64,000 nt of DNA, taken from Fremontodendron californicum (taxonomy: Eukaryota; Streptophyta; Magnoliopsida; Malvales; Malvaceae). Below are positions 35,901-46,700 of the stretch, one piece after another (the first letter of the stretch is position 1; every line of letters starts with the position of its first letter). The stretch lies in NCBI GenBank assembly GCA_030761205.1, contig JAULJL010000005.1, positions 4,427,501 through 4,491,500 of the forward strand. The letters run 5' to 3'. The position numbers were made by a program, and so were the translations under genes. The notes beneath the pieces were generated by a model. The model was not told the DNA's origin. It worked only from the letters and a program-made list of their open reading frames with translations, and did not search any database.

Positions 35901-38262
35901 AGCAGTTAAGGAAAAACCAAATTTATCACCTCATTGACTCCAGGAAATTTAAGTCCCATTAATGCAGCTTGCTGCGGAGTGCTGGCCAAGTAGACAGAAG
36001 CCCAGTTCTTGCTGCCAAAACAGGTATCGTCCTCAGTTAAACCATCAGAACATATTTTCATGAATGAGCTCCAGTCTATGTCTGAGTTTTCTGTTAGTGC
36101 CTCCTGGCTAGCATCATTGGAAAGCTTCTTTTGCAGAAATCCACTAGCACCCTCCTCCAATAGTCTACCATGTTTCCTGAATCAAAAACATAGATCCGTA
36201 AAATTAACTTAAGCCTTTCAGAGCAGAACTAGGGTACCCCATTTATTGACGAAACCTGGATGTGGTGGATGAACTTTTGCAGCACAAATACTTGGTTTCA
36301 GTTCTAGAATTAGACATGTCATGATAATACCCAACCTGGAACCTAGGACCCTGGGTTTGGGTCAAGGCCTTAGGCCAAGCGGTAGTGCTCTGCTTTGTGC
36401 CTCTTGCACCTAAAAAATCAACCATAAACTACATATACATAGGCAACGTTTCACACAACGGTGGCTAATTAACTAGCACTAACAGATTTTTCTCCTCCTT
36501 TTTCAGTATAATTCAACAATCAAGAAGAATAGAAAATATAAATTAATGCTTCAAATATTAAAAATTCACACACGAGTAATATTTATCTACATTATATAGT
36601 ACACTTTAGCAGCACTCTCTCAAACGTTTTTGCCAAATTCAACTGATGTATTGGTGACTCGGTAATCACTAAATAAATCTGAATCCTAAGGGCAGAATCA
36701 TACCTCCTTACAGGCCTCTGGGTTAGAAGATGCTTCTCAGCATCAGCTAAAGACTCAGCAGTTTCACTAGTCACCTGAGATCCTACCCAGTGCGCTCTTC
36801 TTTTCCAAGCTTCAGTAGAGCAACCACTCGGAACTTGACTCTCAATCCACTTATAAAGGTTGGGTAATTCAATACCAGCCCCATCAAGTTGTTCCTGTTC
36901 AGAAGAGCAATGTCAAGAATAACCAGAATTTCTAGACAGAAAAAAGGAAAGCATAAGAAACTGCAATTGACACTCAAACAAGCAGCAGCTCAAGAACTAG
37001 AAACTTTGATAGAACAATCATATGATTAAAAAAGTTAATAATGATATACCACAATGCAATATTAATTACATTGGATACCATACCACTATTTGATTGGGAA
37101 GAAAATATAGTAAGAAAGAAACAGATGGAAAGAGAACATTGCAGCCAAGTAAACTCAAGGCTTCCAGATGGGATTTTCTTCCCTTTTTAGGGCAGCCAGA
37201 AAGAGAGGGAGGGAAGGGGTAGGAGTGAACAAATCCATTCATGCCCCAAACATCACTCAACAGCTTATTTTTAATTTCCAAACAAGGGAAAAGAAAGTCA
37301 AGATTGGTCTCTAGGTTGCATCTAAAGAAGAAAAGGTGAGCTGAGACATCATTCAACAGTTTATTTTTCATCTCCCAAGGAAGGAAAGAAAGTCGAGGCT
37401 GGCCTATAAAGCACAAATTAATTTTAAAGGATAAATTCTGAGCTGACGTTCAAATGTTAATTTTGCTACAGAAAATTAATTTTATAAATAATAATAATAC
37501 TCATTCACACAAAAATATATGTATTAGGAATCAAAGGTTCTTATCAAGACAGAAGAAAGAAGCAGACCAACAATTGTGCACTCTCAGTCTCGAGCTCATC
37601 TAGCACAACTTCCCATTGCTCTATAAAAGTAGCCATTTCATCTGCAACAGCTGTCTCCAACTATGAACAAAGTAAAAGCATCAGATATACGAAAGAGCAA
37701 CAGAATTTTGACAGGATAGAAACAAGAGAGTTTACTAACATCATCCCCCTGAAGAGTTTGTGCCAGCTCCTCTCTCACTTCACTCTCCACTTTAGCAAGA
37801 GACTCCTTTTCAAGTGTTTCTTGAGCCTCTGCAGCCTGAAACAAGTGTGAGAAATCATTCCAACATAATAAAGACAAATAAAACATCAAAGTTGTCTGAA
37901 GAAACATAATACCTTGCTCTCAACCTCCAAAAACTCAGACATCAGCTCTTCAATTTCCTTCTCAGTCAAAGACTCCTGCAGAATTAAATGGAAAAAGTGT
38001 GAATACGTGCAAAAAGGATTCAAGCATTTGAAACACAGAGAAGAATCTAAATAGCAACAGTAAGGATGATGGTGAAAGTCTTAATATCCATCAGAAAGAT
38101 AACAGTAATCATAATGAAAAGAAAACATCAAAATTGACTTGCCTCAAAACGAAATCCATCATCTTGTCCAGATGTTGATGGTTCATCATCATCTGAATCA
38201 ACGATAAAAGAATCACTAGAGGCTCTGTCAACATCTTCAACTTCCTCGTGTTTTTCCTCCAT
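17982..38262 (-). CDS. ATRX-type SNF2 chromatin remodeller (CHR20 homologue)
   Basis: Nuclear ATP-dependent remodeller; the ATRX family is tied to histone H3.3 deposition and heterochromatin. Exons, 5' to 3': 38262-38143, 37975-37913, 37835-37740, 37660-37568, 36894-36704, 36176-35930, 34568-34455, 28891-28808, 27103-26537, 26380-26091, 25296-25206, 25125-24916, 24391-24272, 24053-23887, 23200-23059, 22662-22513, 22434-22379, 22287-21987, 20932-20797, 20044-19983, 19852-19626, 19354-19151, 19061-18983, 18908-18649, 18375-17982. They sum to 4,464 nt (1,487 aa) with every phase consistent. Domains: acidic N-terminus and coiled coil (~1-330); Cys-rich ADD zinc-finger region (~488-580); SNF2 ATPase with MGLGKT (~755), DEAH (874-877) and LTGSPLQNN; helicase C with STRAGSLGINLYAANR and YRAWRYGQ (~1,205-1,246). 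Introns 1 and 17 begin with GC. Intron 7 holds a copia element. Length matches the plant family. Confidence 0.96.
25745..25905. repeat. Direct repeat in ATRX intron 10
   Basis: Two copies of a ~53-bp sequence (starting CCTTAGCTTGTAG, then GTATGACCAAGAAAAATG) at 25,745-25,797 and 25,853-25,905, 108 bp apart, differing at a few positions. A local duplication within the intron. No function was seen. Confidence 0.75.
29335..29610 (-). repeat. 3' LTR of the copia element
   Basis: 276 bp, plus-strand TGAGTGCAGC to TTTTCTGCA, identical by eye to the other LTR. It contains a 60-bp sequence in direct tandem duplication at 29,481-29,540 and 29,541-29,600. Confidence 0.95.
29611..29621 (-). other. Polypurine tract of the copia element
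   Basis: The minus strand reads TTGAGGGGGAG directly before the 3' LTR, the expected place for plus-strand priming. It overlaps the last codons of the polyprotein, so the frame runs right up to the LTR. Confidence 0.85.
29618..34117 (-). CDS. Copia Gag-Pol polyprotein, 1,499 aa
   Basis: One uninterrupted frame. Gag occupies about 1-300, with a CCHC zinc knuckle at 271-284 (C-x2-C-x4-H-x4-C). The aspartic protease motif DSGATDH is at 379-385. Integrase has its zinc-binding HHCC (H516, H521, C545, C548) and catalytic D575, D638 and E674, with 35 residues between the last two (DD35E). Reverse transcriptase covers about 1,010-1,260, with YVDD at 1,182-1,185. RNase H has TDADWAG near 1,345 and SSAEAEF near 1,384-1,390. 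All key residues are present and no stop or frameshift was seen. The Met at 34,117 lies about 20 bp inside the primer-binding site. As a single-frame polyprotein it must be cleaved by its own protease. It is foreign to the surrounding ATRX gene. Confidence 0.96.
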   Translation of the reverse strand: MVKTAMTGERGLPSSGVNTSGTSVNPAVQINGYDNPSLQLIVHKLNGKNYLEWAQSIKLMIDGKGKFGHLTGETKKPAEDDPSFRIWRSENSLVTAWLVNSMEPTIGKTYMFLPTAKDVWDSVREMYSDLENSSQIFELKTKLWHSKQGDRDVTEYYNEMRGLWQELDLCYNDMWENANDHVRYMKRIENDRVYLFLAGLNRSLDEVRGRILGKQPLPSLHEVFAEVRREAGRRKIMLGDSNQSPTEASALVTKANHNNPRQSRKGDKVWCDHCNKPRHTRETCWELHGKPSNWKPRSFNRDSKAFQTSTSEQEASNGSGGINETSSFSKEQLDQLYKLFQSTQFSNVSSSCSLAQKGNYLQAIAFNVSVNSNYPWVIDSGATDHMTGCSKLFSSYSPCAGNQKIKIADGSLSAIAGKGSVAISKTFVIHNVLHVPNLSCNLLSISKLTHDLNCCAKFFPNHCEFQALDSGKMIGNARESDGLYYFEDESSIRRQAQITGLRSVSISSNDEVMLWHFRLGHPNFQYLKYLFPSLFKNKNPSSFQCDICQIAKHHRVSFPIQSYKFSKPFALIHSDVWGPCKTATISGKKWFLTFIDDHTRICWVYLLKEKSEVGNIFKSFYNMVETQFQEKIQVFRSDNGKEYFNHILGNYFLEKGIVHQSSCIDTPQQNGVAERKNKHLLEVARSLMFTTKVPKYLWGEAILTATYLINRMPSRVLNFQTPKNRFNELFPLTRLISNLPLKVFGCVAFVHIHSHNRSKLDPRALKCVFLGYSPTQKGYRCFDPQTKKNFVTMDVTFFESQSFFDTPLQGENQYEDSLIELELEKIDSVCDLEQKSHLPTNSHLPTDFNILVQPINNNLDSLESGKSPMKERQLTLMPQQDIETRPETEKNSELRVYSRTKQIQNKGAITTMQNQKSVPNPEPEIFDPPNSGIPSESCPSQTDSFDFPIALRKGVRSCTKHPLSKYVSYEKLSPSFLAFTSQLSSVDVPKNIQEALKVPEWKEAVFEEMNALKKNGTWEKVYLPKGKTPVGCKWVFSIKFKSDGTLERYKARLVAKGFTQTYGIDYQETFAPVAKLNTVRVLLSLAVNLEWPLHQLDVKNAFLNGELEEEVFMDAPPGFEDQFGTKVCKLKRSLYGLKQSPRAWFERFTRSVKNQGYCQAQTDHTMFIKHTGTGKIAILIVYVDDIILTGSDDNELARLKKCLAAEFEIKDLGSLRYFLGMEVGRSQKGIVLSQRKYVLDLLRETGMSGCKPSDTPMDTNQKLGGKTEGVPVEKGMYQRLVGKLIYLSHTRPDIAFAVSVVSQFMHSPYEEHLEAVYRVLRYLKGTPGKGLWFKKGDSRTVEIFTDADWAGSITDRRSTSGHCAFLWGNLVIWRSKKQNVVARSSAEAEFRAMANGVCEIMWLKRVLEELKLSPESPMKLFCDNKAAICIANNPVQHDRTKHIEIDRHFIKEKLESRILCMPFIPTDQQLADGLTKSLPRTNFETLISKLGMIDIYAPT
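34136..34147 (-). other. Primer-binding site of the copia element
   Basis: The minus strand reads TGGTATCAGAGC immediately inside the 5' LTR. This is the standard plant copia site complementary to the 3' end of initiator methionine tRNA. Confidence 0.9.
34148..34423 (-). repeat. 5' LTR of the copia element
   Basis: 276 bp, should carry the element promoter, transcribed leftward. The same 60-bp internal tandem duplication is present (34,294-34,353 and 34,354-34,413), so the duplication existed before this copy inserted. Confidence 0.95.
34880..35065 (-). mobile_element. tRNA-type SINE fragment in ATRX intron 6
   Basis: The minus strand has a box-B-like GGGTTCGAATCCC (about 35,004-35,016), preceded by a box-A-like TTTGGCCCATGATTGG about 40 bp upstream, the spacing of tRNA-derived SINEs. 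Downstream is a 28-bp tandem repeat (TAGGCCTGATAAATTAAACC and on) at 34,900-34,955. A target duplication was not identified, so the ends are approximate. Confidence 0.5.
36350..36420 (+). mobile_element. Possible SINE 5' fragment in ATRX intron 5
   Basis: TTAGGCCAAGCGGTAGTGCT resembles a tRNA-type box A, followed by GTGCCTCTTGCACC. No clear box B follows in the expected place, so this is either a truncated SINE or chance. Low confidence. Confidence 0.3.
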
Positions 38263-39292
38263 CTTCTATTCAAATCGCATCAAGAAAGAGAATAACCCTC
38301 CAAAGCAGCACCTATGAAGGTGGCAATTAAACATATCAACAAATCGATCGACCAAGGCACCGCTCAATCAACCTAGAGAATCACACTGTCTTGGCATGCA
38401 ACAAAAAGGAAGCAGAGATAGCAAGCATTCGTGATTAAATGATAGGAACAGAAGGGAAATAACCAGTATCAATGCAATAAGTTACAGACATTCTCATGTC
38501 CTTACCTGTCTTAACAAAACTTCCTCTTGACCTCTCCATTACCCTAAGCCAGTTGCATGAGGAACCATCATGTATAACAGGAAAATATCTCTAACATCAG
38601 CAGCAAGAATAATAGAAAAGATCACCCCAAAAATGAGTAAAAAATCGAAAGCAAGCAGCTAAGTTTGAAACAGCTAGGACAATTCAGCTTCAAATTTCAG
38701 TTATCAATTTCCTTGTATGGTGTATTAGAAACAATAATCAAGGAGAAAATCTTTCAAATGTCCAGAGGATGGCACCATCAGTTGCACCATAACTTCTAGT
38801 TTCCTTGGAAAATATCTTTGATTCTATTAAAAATCCACTTTTATCATACCCAGAAAATGCCACTAGAAAGGAAGGAAAAAAGCGACTGTAATACCCCGTG
38901 TTGTCAAGGGGTGTGCCTAGGCGTGCCTACGCCTTGCACCTTAGCATTGGATAACAAAAGCGCCTCAAACCCTTTCGGGTGAGACGCATTTGATCAGGCG
39001 CACGCATGGTGCGCCTAGACGCACTTTTTTATAAGGCTATAGGCGTAAAAAAACCCCGCCTGATTGAAGTTTTCTTTAATTTCTTTAATTTTAACTTTTT
39101 TCATTAGATGTACCTTTACTAGTAAGAAAGGGGATAGTATCAAACTCTCTACTTCTCAATTTTTGAGTATTCAACAACCAACATGGGACCATAAGTAAAT
39201 CATGCATATTTGGCCAACAAAAATATCGCATGTTTTGTAGATAAATTGGACCACTCTTTAGAGTTTATTATCATAATGATATATCTTAAGCT

Positions 39293-39338
<46 letters not shown>

Positions 39339-40140
39339 ACTCATACAAAAACACACATACATATTGCGTCTTACTTCACTCAGGCGAGCGCTTTTTTTGC
39401 GCCTTGCACCTGAGGCAATATAAGGGTTCTAGCGCTTAGAGTGCGCCTTGCGCCCTTAACAACACAGGTAATACCAGGTTGGACTGTAGTTTTGGTGAAG
39501 GCATTAGTGGAAAACCAACAACTTCTAGAGCAGAATTCTTCTTAAAACACTATAACAAACATAACTGCATAAGTCCTAGGAACAGCCATTCAAAACAAAG
39601 AAATCAAAACCATACCTAATCGCCTCTTTGGACATAACCAGCAACAATGACACAAACCAGTCCCACAACTAAGTCTAATTTATTTAAAATCAATAAAAGC
39701 ACTTCTAAAACACCCATGTTTGTCAAAAATTTCCATTACTTACTATAACACACACTAATAAACCCCCTAATATAAACCGCATTAACCTCATTAATTCTTG
39801 AAAAAACCCAAACTAAAAGAAAATTACAGAAAACAAATCAACCAACAAAAAACTAATGACAAGATAAACACAAACACGTGGCCACAACTAACTAATACTC
39901 GGTTAATTATCATTTTGAACTAAACAATTCCCTAATAAAACAAAAAAATCAAAACCAAAATTATAAAACAATTTCCACCTCTAAGAGCAATAAAAAAACT
40001 CTTACAAACCTCACATTTCCAAAATTTTCTCATGTTTATCTAAAAACACCCTTAAGCCCCTAAAACAACAACGCCATTAACATAATGCGAAATCACTTGA
40101 AAACCCTAAACTAATAAAAATTATAGAAATGAAAGAACTA
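38263..40140 (-). other. ATRX upstream region, probably 5' leader with intron(s)
   Basis: No coding frame of note. If ATRX transcription starts near 40,350 (see the promoter entry), this stretch is a 5'-UTR intron. It contains a hAT-type MITE at 38,896-39,467. The rest is moderately AT-rich single-copy-like sequence with no other feature that I can support. Confidence 0.45.
38896..39467. mobile_element. hAT-type MITE, 572 bp
   Basis: An exact 8-bp duplication GTAATACC flanks the element (38,888-38,895 and 39,468-39,475). Terminal inverted repeats are CCGTGTTGTCAAGGG and (right, reverse complement) CTGTGTTGTTAAGGG. The subterminal zones are rich in GGCGC/GCGCC-type repeats (such as GTGCCTAGGCGTGCC and GCGCCTTGCACC), and the centre has a TA microsatellite (39,299-39,336). 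An 8-bp duplication with short inverted repeats defines hAT. There is no coding capacity. Confidence 0.85.
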
Positions 40141-40282
40141 TGACTGAAATCATTGAAGAAACGAACACGCGATTCTAAGTTCAAGCTCTATTTAACTTCG
40201 ACCCAGAGCGACTCCGACGAGCCGCTGCCTAAAGGATTAGTGAATTGGAAATCGGAGATCAATGAGAACGAGTTGACTCACC

Positions 40283-40769
40283 AGAAGGAAAGAAGATTCG
40301 CGATTGAAGCGGAAATCCAACTCAGATTTCTTGGGGAGGGAAACTTTTGATATTCTTATTTTTTTAGGACACGGAAAGAAAAATTAGAAAAACTTGAGCT
40401 CGGCTTTTAAATTATATATTTTTTTAAATAAATGTTAGGGGTGTATTTAATAGGGGGATTTTGGTGATTGTGAAATTTGGAAGGGAGATTTTTGTAAACT
40501 TAAGAAATAAAACGGCTCATTACGAACCCGGTTCAATCCAAATCGAACATATCAGAAAACCACATTGGTTTATGATATCTCCCACTTCAAATCCCTCATA
40601 AACCTCCGTCTCTGAAGCTCTCTTCTTCTCCCTCATTGTTGCAGGCTTCCAACTTTTCTCTTTCCAAAACTAACCTCAAACGTTTCCCAACATTTCAAAA
40701 TGACCACGAAATTTCCACCATCTTATCAATAACACCCTCCCCTTAGCTTCACCATTCTTCACTCTCCCA
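40283..40769. promoter_or_regulatory. Divergent promoter region between ATRX and FtsHi5
   Basis: The ATRX side has a GC-richer block (about 40,140-40,350) that reads on the minus strand as a plausible leader exon. It ends at a good donor, TTCTG|GTGAGTC, at 40,282/40,281. The FtsHi5 ATG lies at 40,770 with a CT-rich leader (CTCTCTTCTTCTCCCTC near 40,618). The shared promoter is therefore only a few hundred bases, roughly 40,350-40,600. No clear TATA box on the FtsHi5 side. Start sites are inferred. Confidence 0.45.
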
Positions 40770-43700
40770 ATGGACTCCGTCTTCACTTCACCATGCCTCT
40801 CTCAACTCTCCCCTCCCAATTTCAGAACAAGGCACCTTATCAAAACCCATAAGTTTACCAAAAAACCCACCAAAACCCTCCCCATTAAACTCAATTTTAA
40901 AGCTTTTACCTTCCAAGGAACTCCCAAAAGCTCCAAACCTGTAAAACATCAAAGTTTGGTACTACCCAGAAGGGAAAATTGGGTAAAAGAAGCCAAAATC
41001 TCGTCTGGGTATTTTTCATTTCAATGTCTAGTTAAGCATTTAGCTTTTACTTTGCTTTGTTTTGCAATTGGGTTATCGAATTTCAGTCCAAATGGGGAGT
41101 TTAAATGCGTGGCAATGGCTGCAGTAGTAGAAAAACTGAGTGTGAGGGGAAAAGAAGAAGAAAAGGAAGGGACTTTGAGGAAAAATGAGCACGAGTTTTC
41201 GGATTATACAAGGAGGTTGTTAGAGGTGGTTTCGGGGTTGTTGAGGAGGGTAGAGGAGGTTAAGAATGGAAATGGTGATGTTAAGGAAGTTGGAGAAGTG
41301 TTAAAAGCTGTGAAAGTGAAGAAAGAGGAGTTACAAGGGGAGATAATGAGAGGATTGTATAGGAAATTAAGGGAGTTGAAGAGGGAGAAAGAGGAGTTAG
41401 AGAAAAGGGCTGAGGAGATTGTGGATAAGGCAGTGAAAGTGGGGAATGAAAAGGGGAAGATGGTGGGTGGGAGAGGAGGGAAGGGGAAAGGGAAAGGGAA
41501 AGGGAGGAATATAGTGGAGAAGTTGGAAGAGGGGATGGAGAGAATGGAGGAGGAGTATAGTGGGATATGGGAGAGAATTGGGGAGATTGAGGATGAGATT
41601 TTGAGGAGAGAGACCACAGCATTGAGTGTTGGTGTGAGGGAGCTTTGTTTTATTGAGAGGGAGTGTGAGGAGTTGGTGCAAAGGTTTAATAGCCAAATGA
41701 GGAGGAAGGAGCTTTTCCAGAGGTAAAACTTTGCTATGTTTTTATTATATATTTGTATATGTTGTTTTTGGTCTATCGGAGTTTGATCTGAATTGGTTTC
41801 GCTCAAATCAAATTATAGAATTTTGGTGTGTCCTGTAATCCATATTTATGGCATGCTACGACGATATCTGCTCTCATGGTTTATCACTTAACCTTGTTTC
41901 TTTTGTTCTCCCCTTCTTCATTTTTCATTTTGTGGTCTAGACTTCTCATTTTACAAGTTATCTCATTACCTAGTCTACGTACAATTATTTGGTTATCTAA
42001 ATGTGTCTTTTCTTCCTCTTACAAAGAGCAAATAGTGTTGTTGTTGTTATTCTATTTTATTTTTAGTTTGCATTGCTCTTTAAAGGAGTTTCTTTGTGCC
42101 TAGCTTTCATTCGTTTTTTCTTACAAGTGTAATTCCACTTTTAATCTCTGAGATGTTATATTATATTGATAATCACCAACAATTTTTACTTTGATGATGC
42201 GGATAATTTCTAATCTAACTTTCAACATTTTTGGCATATTTTGTCATGATGCTGACTTTGATATATGGACTGTTTTAGTCTTTCTAACTGATTGTATAAT
42301 TTACATGAGTAGATGAGTTTCTCCTAATTTTCATTTTTGAAAATGTTTTTGTTAGATAATTCTTCATCTCCTTATTTAAAGCATTGGGATTTGTGGTTGC
42401 AGTCCGCTGAAAAGCTCTATTACCAATCTTTCAAGGTCTGAAATTCGAGATGAACTTGAAACAGCACAAAGAAAGCACTTTGAACAGATGATTTTGCCTA
42501 GTGTTGTGGAGGTTGAAGATCTTGGACCATTCTTTAATCAAGATTCTGTGGATTTTGCTTTACGCATAAAACAATGTCTTAAAGATTCTAGGGAGATGCA
42601 GAGGAATCTGGAGTCTCGCATAAGAAGAAGGATGAAAAAATTTGGCAGTGAAAAGCGTTTTGTTGTAACAACTCCTGAGGATGAAGTTGTGAAAGGATTT
42701 CCAGAAGTTGAACTGAAGTGGATGTTTGGAGATAAGGAGGTTGTTGTTCCTAAAGCCATTAGTCTACATTTGTACCATGGTTGGAAGAAGTGGCGTGAAG
42801 AAGCTAAAGCAGACCTAAAAAGACACTTGTTGGAAGATGCTGATTTTGGCAAATATTATGTAGCTCAAAGACAGGTAGCATTTTCCTTGACAGGAAGTTC
42901 TTATTGTGGAGATGTTTTTGAATTTTACACTCATTTTAGAAAGTAAAATGGGGAGGATGCATATGTTACTGTTATAAAAATCATATTATTTCATCCTTCG
43001 TTCAGATCATGAAGGTCATTGATGTGGAAGGTGTATATTTAATCTTCAGATATCACAAGACTTATTTTCCACATATCGAAAAAAAAAAAAAAGACCTATT
43101 ATCATGAAACTATTTTCTTATTGATTGAGAAAAGCTATCAGTTGGATTAATGTGATTAACCGCAAGTAATTTACATGGTTCTATTCAAAAAGCTTCTATC
43201 TGCTGGTTCATGTTGTTCCTTATATACAAAATGTTTATTGCAGGAACGGATTCTCTTGGATCGAGATAGAGTGGTTGCAAAGACTTGGTACAATGAAGAG
43301 AGAAGCAGGTGGGAAATGGATCCAATGGCTGTTCCTTATGCGGTGTCTAAGAAATTAGTAGAGCATGCTCGAATCAGGCATGACTGGGCTGTGATGTATA
43401 TTGCACTGAAAGGGGATGATAAGGAATATCATGTTGATATCAAGGTTACATGAGTGTAAAAACCTTTCTAATGACTCTATGAGCTGTTGTTGGTATGCTT
43501 CTTATTTAAGGTTTTCCTTTTTCCTCTTCTTTTGACTCCAGGAATTTGACATGCTATATGAGAATTTTGGAGGATTTGATGGGTTATACATGAAAATGCT
43601 TGCTTGTGGTATCCCAACTGCTGTTCAATTGATGTATATCCCTTTCTCGGAGTTGGATTTTCGTCAACAGTTTCTCTTGACAATAAGGCTGGCTCGTCAA

Positions 43701-46700
43701 TGCTTAACTGGGTTATGGAAGACAAAATTTGTATCATATGGAAAAGATTGGGTTTATCAGAAAATTACAAATATAAATGATGATATAATGATGGTGGTTG
43801 TGTTTCCACTCATTGAATTTATCATTCCTTACCCGGTATGAATTCTGTTAGTGCAATCATGCAGTTTAAGAAAATAGTTTCAAATTTCTTTTATTGCTTA
43901 TGTTTTTCAAAATATTCTGTGTTGCCGTGGTTACAGGTAAGGATGCAGTTGGGGATGGCATGGCCAGAGGAAATAGGTCAAACTGTTGCCTCCACATGGT
44001 ATCTGAAATGGCAGTCTGAAGCAGAAATGAATTTCAAGTCCAGAAAGACAGATGACTTTAAATGGTTTCTTTGGTTTGTCATTAGAAGCACTATCTATGG
44101 ATTTATTTTGTTTCATGCATTCCGCTTCCTTAGAAGAAAAGTTCCAAAAGTTTTTGGTTATGGACCTATACGTAAAGATCCAAACATGAGAAAACTGCGG
44201 AGAGTGGTATTATTTTCTTCCCTTTTTTAATATTGTCTTTTTACTGTATTCATATTTTTGATTGTTATATCTACAGCTTTTTTAAGAGTGTAAGTTCATA
44301 CAATAGTGTTTTGGTAGAGGTTTTCTTGTGGCTTTGTTTAGGCATAGATCTTCTCTACACTGGACTTTTTGAGGTGCCGCTGACTGGTTTTAAAATTGTT
44401 TATACGTTACCTTGCAGAAAGGCTATTTTAATTATAGGTTGAGGAGGATCAAACGTAAGAAAAAGGCTGGCATTGATCCCATAAAAACTGCTTTTGATGG
44501 AATGAAGGTTCAATTCTGACACACTAAAAAATATGTATTCAATGATTGAAGTTTTCTCTGAGATGATTTTTAAGTTTGTTTTGGCATGCAGAGAGTGAAA
44601 AATCCTCCAATCCCCTTGAAGGATTTTGCTAGCATTGAGTCTATGAGAGAGGAAATCAATGAAGTAGTTGCATTTCTACAGAATCCTGGTGCATTCCAAG
44701 AAATGGGTGCTCGTGCACCTAAGGTATGTTATTCTGGAAATGACACATATCCGGCTATATTTTTATTGCCCTCTTTTATTTTTGTCTCATTTCGGAGTTG
44801 GACATTCTTTGAACTGTTTTTTTTAACTCTTGTGTTGATGCTTAAAATGAAATTATGGTTGATCTCAAATAATAAAAAATTAAAAAAAAAAAAAAATTAT
44901 GGTTTTAACATTGGAAGAGCACATAGGGGAGGAATAATAAATATTGCAATGAGAATGATGGTCTTGAATTCCTCTGGGCTTGTTACCAAATGACATGTTG
45001 CCATCTCCTCTCCACAGAGAAGGGGAGGAGGATGATGTTGTAGGTCAGACCTGCTTTTCAGGTTGTTTTGGTTTCAGGAGATTCTTACAACCAATAAACT
45101 GGGTAATATTCCTTCTTGGTTCTCATGTTCTAAATTTGTGATGGGGAGCTTTCTGCTGCAGTGCTGATCACAAAGTCATTAGCAGAGCTGTTTATTCTTG
45201 GATGGTTTCAGCAGTGTCTCACATTTTATGGAAGAGTATCAATCAGATGGCAAAAATTTCATGCGATCCATGTCATGAATCTAATATTTGTCCTCTGTTA
45301 TATAACGTTTTCTGAGGCTGATAACGAGATTCAAAACAGTTTTGAATTATTCAACTGTAAAAAAGTTGCATTTTAAAGGCGATGCTTGTTAACATGAGCA
45401 TGTAAATTAATCTGTGCACTGTAACGATCCTTCACTAGAGGAAATAGATATCCATGTCTAATGTGGTGTGGCCAAGATCAGGGTAATTTGTTGTTATATT
45501 GCAGGGAGTTCTTATTGTTGGAGAGAGAGGAACAGGAAAAACATCTCTTGCACTAGCCATAGCTGCCGAGGCAAGGGTGCCGGTTGTCAACGTTGAAGCC
45601 CAACAATTGGAGGCTGGGCTGTGGGTTGGCCAAAGTGCATCAAATGTTAGGGAACTTTTTCAGGCAGCCAGGGATTTGGTAGTCCTCTATGAGCCTCATT
45701 GTTGATTTTCAGATTGTGCTTAATTGCTAGAAATTAAATAATTTTTATTGGCAAATACAATATGGCTCAGATTCTAGGTCTAACTGTCCAGATTAAATGT
45801 GGGAGAAAGATACAAAAGTGGTATAATAATGCCATTCTACCTTCTTGTATACCTTTTCTCTCTCGAGAATAAACTTGTAAGTTGTAGATGTGATATGGTG
45901 GTGATGTTTTGTTTGTTCATTTGTTTCCGATCTCCCTTGGATCTGCATCTGTTTCTCCTCTAAACTTGGTCCAACTTGCTAATGTCAATGTTTCACTATG
46001 TTCAACTTACTTTGGAAATCATGCTTTTACATTCAAAAAATTTCCTACTACTTCAGTCATGCAATTTTTTATGTATTTGCTCCTTGTTAATCCTTGGGCC
46101 TTGTTTGACATGACCAAACCATTTAATTACGTTTTCGACATGATGTGGTTTTGTTTTTGGAATTTGTTTTCCATTATATTTTCAACTTTCTAGTTTTGTA
46201 CCATTTCTGTTAATATCTTATAGATGTAAAGAAACATTCTTTTGCATTAAAAATCCATAACCACTGTAATTTTTGTAACTAATAGACTTTTGGTTCTCGA
46301 CAAAATGTTTTTTCATTTTTTTAAAAACTAGCGTTTTATTTGTGGTGTCTGTATGGTTTCTTGAGTTTGTTATCCTTGGAAGGACTATATACATTTTTTA
46401 ATCATATATTGTCCAATCTTTGCTGACTTGTCTAATGCCCTTTCCTAGGCACCTGTAATTATATTTGTGGAGGATTTTGACCTCTTTGCTGGTGTTCGTG
46501 GAAAATTTATTCACACAAAAAAGCAGGACCATGAGGCCTTCATCAATCAACTTCTTGTGGAACTTGATGGGTAATATACTAATTTTCCCTTTTGTTCATA
46601 TGGTTCATAGGCACTAAAATTCCTCTATATGCATTAATTAAGATTGTTCATGAGATATATGACTTGCTCTTGATAACTGACTGGGGATTCTAGTAGCCAG

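Noticed and set aside
40153..40350. 65-aa plus-strand frame between ATRX and FtsHi5
   Set aside because: It lies antisense to the probable ATRX leader exon, has no motif and no homologue that I recognise.
41204..41806. Three overlapping minus-strand frames of 99-200 aa opposite FtsHi5 exon 1
   Set aside because: Ser/Pro/Leu-rich antisense translations of a purine-rich coding exon. No family resemblance.
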